Assembly: GCA_003242525.1 (NCBI GenBank)
Contig: QGUU01000075.1
Coordinates: 1 to 8,930, forward strand
DNA: 8,930 nt
Source of the DNA: Pseudomonadota bacterium
GTDB taxonomy: Bacteria > Pseudomonadota > Alphaproteobacteria > Rhizobiales > Rhizobiaceae
Reading direction: 5' to 3'
This document shows, one piece after another, positions 6,976 through 8,930 of this stretch (positions within the stretch are counted from its first letter, which is position 1; every line of letters starts with the position of its first letter). The notes under the pieces were generated by a model, which was not told where the DNA came from, searched no databases, and saw only the letters and a program-made list of their open reading frames with translations. A program made the position numbers and the translations under genes.

Positions 6976-7242
6976 CGGACCTGGACTCCGGAAAGGAATG
7001 CGCCGCTTCTGCCACAGTGAGCCCGTGTGCGCAACAAAAGCGGCCAGGATCAAGGTTCCCAGGCATCGCCGTCAAATGTGAAGCCGAAGACAGAAATCCT
7101 GCGAATTGGAACGGTCCCGCAACCTGGCTTCATTTCACACTGAATGGCGAGAGGCACGCCGGGACACGCCGTAACCTTCGTCATTGCCGTTCACGGCTGA
7201 ATCAGCGAGCAAAGAAGCCGTTCGATTGTCTGGAAAACGGTC
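6976..7242. other. Intergenic spacer between the DUF982 gene and the methyltransferase operon
   Basis: I see no convincing gene here. It must hold the operon promoter, unless transcription reads through from the DUF982 gene. A TTTGAC (7076-7071 on the minus strand) could be a -35, but no clear -10 follows. Past the DUF982 stop, a 5-bp stem CCGTT/AACGG (7218-7240) precedes CTTCTTT, a weak terminator candidate. Next comes a tight hairpin, GCCGT-TC-ACGGC (7186-7197). A 7-bp inverted pair, TGAAGCC (7079-7085) and GGCTTCA (7126-7132), is 40 nt apart. Part of 6976-7053 may be coding if the methyltransferase starts at 7053. Confidence 0.4.
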
Positions 7243-7488
7243 CTATTCGACCAAGACACGCGCCTCCCGGGCGGCTTCGATGAAGCAGCCTCGCGCGTGT
7301 TCCGCATTATCGTCGCCATTGAGCGCGCGCAGGCAAAAATGCCGCGCCTCGCGAAACTTTGGTGCACCGGGGTCGGGCCAGAGACTGTCAAGCGCGTGAA
7401 GCGCCTGCCTTGCGCTGGAGACGTTGCGCTCGTCTCCGAACACGCCGATGGCTATCCTGACGGGTTTTGAGAACCAACCTTCGGTCAT
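7243..7488 (-). CDS. Small DUF982-domain protein
   Basis: An 81-aa protein with the DUF982 pattern: a WF..PVRIAIG start (4-14), a middle helix with ARQALHALDSLWP (26-38), then AREAR-type helices ending in the AARGCFIEAARE-like segment near 65-76. DUF982 proteins are small, often multi-copy, common in rhizobia and of unknown function. ATG 7488 is preferred over an in-frame GTG at 7512 because a possible promoter places the transcript start at about 7511. An AGG lies 9 nt before the ATG, which is a weak ribosome site. The gene is flanked by short spacers and shows no overlap with its neighbours, so it may be transcribed alone. No function is proposed. Confidence 0.75.
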   Translation of the reverse strand: MTEGWFSKPVRIAIGVFGDERNVSSARQALHALDSLWPDPGAPKFREARHFCLRALNGDDNAEHARGCFIEAAREARVLVE

Positions 7489-7517
7489 GGGCGATGCCTG
7501 GCGACAGTCCACGCCTG

Positions 7518-7546
7518 ATCCTGTGGGCAGGACGAAACCCTGTCAA
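7518..7546 (-). promoter_or_regulatory. Possible sigma-70-type promoter of the DUF982 gene
   Basis: On the minus strand a perfect TTGACA (7546-7541) is followed after 17 nt by CAGGAT (7523-7518), which matches the -10 consensus in 3 of 6 positions. The predicted transcript start near 7511 leaves about a 23-nt leader before the ATG at 7488. The -10 is poor, and a 5-bp hairpin (TCCTG/CAGGA, 7519-7532) overlaps it. Confidence 0.35.
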
Positions 7547-7568
7547 AACAACTTGGTTCACATCACCG

Positions 7569-8534
7569 TTACGGCCGGCGCGAACGGTACACTGCGATTC
7601 CAGCCGCCAGATCTTCCAGCGCAGCGCCCACGGACTTGAACAGCGTGATCTCCGCTTCGCTTTCCCGGCCCTTCTTCTCTCCGCGTGCAAGCTCGGCGAG
7701 TTCGGCAATGATCGCCTCCGGCTTGAGCACCCCGGAGGCAAGTGGCTGGACGATGTCGCCACCCTCCTTCATGGCGCCGGCACGCGTATCCACGAAGACC
7801 CGCGCGCGGCGCACGGCATCGTCATCGGCCTCGCGCATGTCCGGCGTGAAACCGCCCACTAGGTCGACATGGGCCCCTGCCTTCAGCAGCGCACCCTTGA
7901 CCAGCGGTGTCGTGGATATGGTTGCCGAGGACACGATGTCGGCCTCGGCAAGCTCGGCATCGAGGTCGCTCGCCACTTCGGCCGCAAGGCCCATGGCAGC
8001 GAGACCTGCAGCAACTTTTTCGGCATTGGCCGGCGTCCGGTTCCATATGCGGATCTTCGTCACAGGACGGACGGCCGCATGTGCCTGGGCCAGGAAGGGC
8101 GCCAGGGCGCCGGCGCCGATCACCAGCAACCGTGATGCATCCTGCCGCGCCAGGTAGGAAGCGGCCAGGGCGGACGCACAGGCCGTGCGCCATTGCGTAA
8201 GCCGCTGGCCGTCAATCAGCGCCTGGGGCTCGCCAGTCTGGCCGTCAAGCAGCAGATAAAGCCCCATCACCGCCGGCTTGCCGATGGCATTGTTGTCAGG
8301 CGAGACGGTCACGATCTTGACGCCGATATGGCCGTCTTTCGACATTCCTGCCGCGTTGAAATCGGTCCATGCCGGCATCAGGAGCAGTGTCGAGGCCGCG
8401 CCGTCCGGCTTCTCCACCGTATGGTGATGCCTCACCGGCTGCACCGCACCGTCGCGGAAAGCGCCGCGCAACGTTTCGACCAGGCCAGGAAAAGTCAGCG
8501 CACGGTCGACGTCGTCAGCCGAAAAGGTCAACAT
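7569..8534 (-). CDS. Ornithine cyclodeaminase/mu-crystallin family protein, probable cyclic ketimine reductase
   Basis: A 321-aa NAD(P)-binding protein of the ornithine cyclodeaminase/mu-crystallin fold. It keeps K73 (GVKIVTVSP), R116 (TQWRTACASALAASYLAR, 113-130) and a nucleotide loop VIGAGALAPFLAQAH (138-152). Where true cyclodeaminases have the catalytic Asp in a VGGDCPGKTE motif, this protein reads VGGFTPDMREADDD (226-239), so the Asp position is F229. The GAG-LAP loop and FTP-MREAD segment are, from memory of the family, more like the delta-1-pyrroline-2-carboxylate/delta-1-piperideine-2-carboxylate reductases of trans-3-hydroxyproline and D-amino-acid routes. The likely reaction is therefore NAD(P)H reduction of a cyclic imino acid to L-proline or L-pipecolate. 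The start ATG has AAGGGG about 9 nt upstream. It follows the LapA-domain gene by 64 bp and could be co-transcribed with it. An inverted repeat, ACCGTT/AACGGT (7565-7588), spans its stop codon. Confidence 0.87.
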   Translation of the reverse strand: MLTFSADDVDRALTFPGLVETLRGAFRDGAVQPVRHHHTVEKPDGAASTLLLMPAWTDFNAAGMSKDGHIGVKIVTVSPDNNAIGKPAVMGLYLLLDGQTGEPQALIDGQRLTQWRTACASALAASYLARQDASRLLVIGAGALAPFLAQAHAAVRPVTKIRIWNRTPANAEKVAAGLAAMGLAAEVASDLDAELAEADIVSSATISTTPLVKGALLKAGAHVDLVGGFTPDMREADDDAVRRARVFVDTRAGAMKEGGDIVQPLASGVLKPEAIIAELAELARGEKKGRESEAEITLFKSVGAALEDLAAGIAVYRSRRP

Positions 8535-8585
8535 AAAACGACACCCCTTGTTTGGTGGATTGTGCCAGCGGCAGTCGCGCCTCGC

Positions 8586-8599
8586 AGCGACCGGTCGCT
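8586..8599. repeat. 14-bp perfect palindrome at the end of the LapA-domain gene
   Basis: AGCGACCGGTCGCT is its own reverse complement and reaches into the stop codon of the LapA-domain gene, in the 64-bp gap before the ketimine-reductase-like gene. As RNA it gives a 5-bp stem with a CCGG loop, but no U-run follows, so a simple terminator is unlikely. It could be a dimeric repressor site for the downstream gene or a chance GC-rich palindrome. Confidence 0.4.
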
Positions 8600-8930
8600 C
8601 AGGCCGACGGTTTCGGAAGCGCAGGCCCCTGCTGCGGCGGGACGCGGGTCGTGGCCGCCAGTCTCAAGCCTTCAGCCTCGATGCGGCGCTGGCGCGCCAG
8701 CTTGCGGTATCGGCCCTGCCGCACCCAGGTCACGGCCGATCCGACAATCATGCCAAGAGCCAGTGCTGCAAACAGGAAGATGAAGAAGGGCAAGGTTATG
8801 GTGAGCGCCGGATTGCCCGGATTGAACGGATCGAGGGTGAAAGCAACCACTTCGCGGTTCGCGACTGCCAGCGCAATCAGTACAATCGCCAGCGGCACGA
8901 AGATCACGATAAGCATGAACCGGTTGAACA
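8599..8930 (-). CDS. LapA/DUF1049-domain inner membrane protein (5' end just outside the window)
   Basis: A small membrane protein with two hydrophobic helices. The first covers about the opening 20 residues (LIVIFVPLAIVLIALAVANR). The second, FFIFLFAALALGMIVGSAVTWV, is followed by a strongly basic cytosolic helix (RQGRYRKLARQRRIEAE) and a Pro-rich tail. This is the LapA domain layout; in enterobacteria LapA works with LapB in lipopolysaccharide assembly and FtsH-dependent control, but the role in rhizobia is not settled. An internal ATG at 8916 gives 105 aa. The frame continues upstream as FNRF, and the last two window bases read TG on the minus strand, so the natural start is probably an ATG whose A lies one base beyond the edge (MFNRFMLIV, 110 aa). 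Confidence 0.85.
   Translation of the reverse strand, partial: FNRFMLIVIFVPLAIVLIALAVANREVVAFTLDPFNPGNPALTITLPFFIFLFAALALGMIVGSAVTWVRQGRYRKLARQRRIEAEGLRLAATTRVPPQQGPALPKPSA

Noticed and set aside
8553..8567. Sigma-54-like TGGCAC upstream of the ketimine-reductase-like gene
   Set aside because: The -24 half is present, but the -12 position reads ACCA instead of TTGC at the required spacing.

Overview
The window looks like chromosomal DNA of an alphaproteobacterium of the Hyphomicrobiales (rhizobia/Brucella/Mesorhizobium-like). The reasons are high GC, an OlsB-type ornithine-lipid acyltransferase, a DUF982 protein (a family largely rhizobial), and a LapA/DUF1049 membrane protein. This placement rests on gene content and protein style, not on a database search. 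Every complete gene lies on the minus strand, so the window is transcribed from right to left. A plus-strand reading tail at 1-81 may be the end of a convergent neighbour.

Layout from right to left (direction of transcription): a small two-helix LapA-domain protein whose true start is probably one base beyond the right edge; an ornithine cyclodeaminase/mu-crystallin family enzyme that lacks the cyclodeaminase Asp and is better read as a cyclic ketimine reductase; a small DUF982 protein with a possible promoter of its own; a 267-bp spacer; then four tightly packed genes whose ends overlap: a COG1092-like SAM methyltransferase, a TrmH/SpoU-family RNA 2'-O-methyltransferase, lipoprotein signal peptidase lspA, and the acrylyl-CoA reductase-like acuI. 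A hairpin with a short U-run follows acuI and probably ends this unit. Next come a membrane-anchored hybrid PAS histidine kinase with one degenerate and one intact receiver domain, and finally olsB.

The methyltransferase-TrmH-lspA-acuI set is probably one operon, with start/stop overlaps of 4, 4 and 11 bases. The kinase and olsB are separated by 136 bp. That spacer carries a PHO-box-like site, a weak -10 and a strong Shine-Dalgarno, in the order expected for PhoB-driven olsB expression. This fits the known role of OlsB in making phosphorus-free ornithine lipids under phosphate limitation.

I found no mobile element, CRISPR array, tRNA, rRNA or obvious new multi-gene system. The points most worth a second look are the candidate PHO box, the ketimine-reductase-like active site, the Arg-rich methyltransferase tail with no ATG start, and the repeat-containing hairpin between acuI and the kinase.
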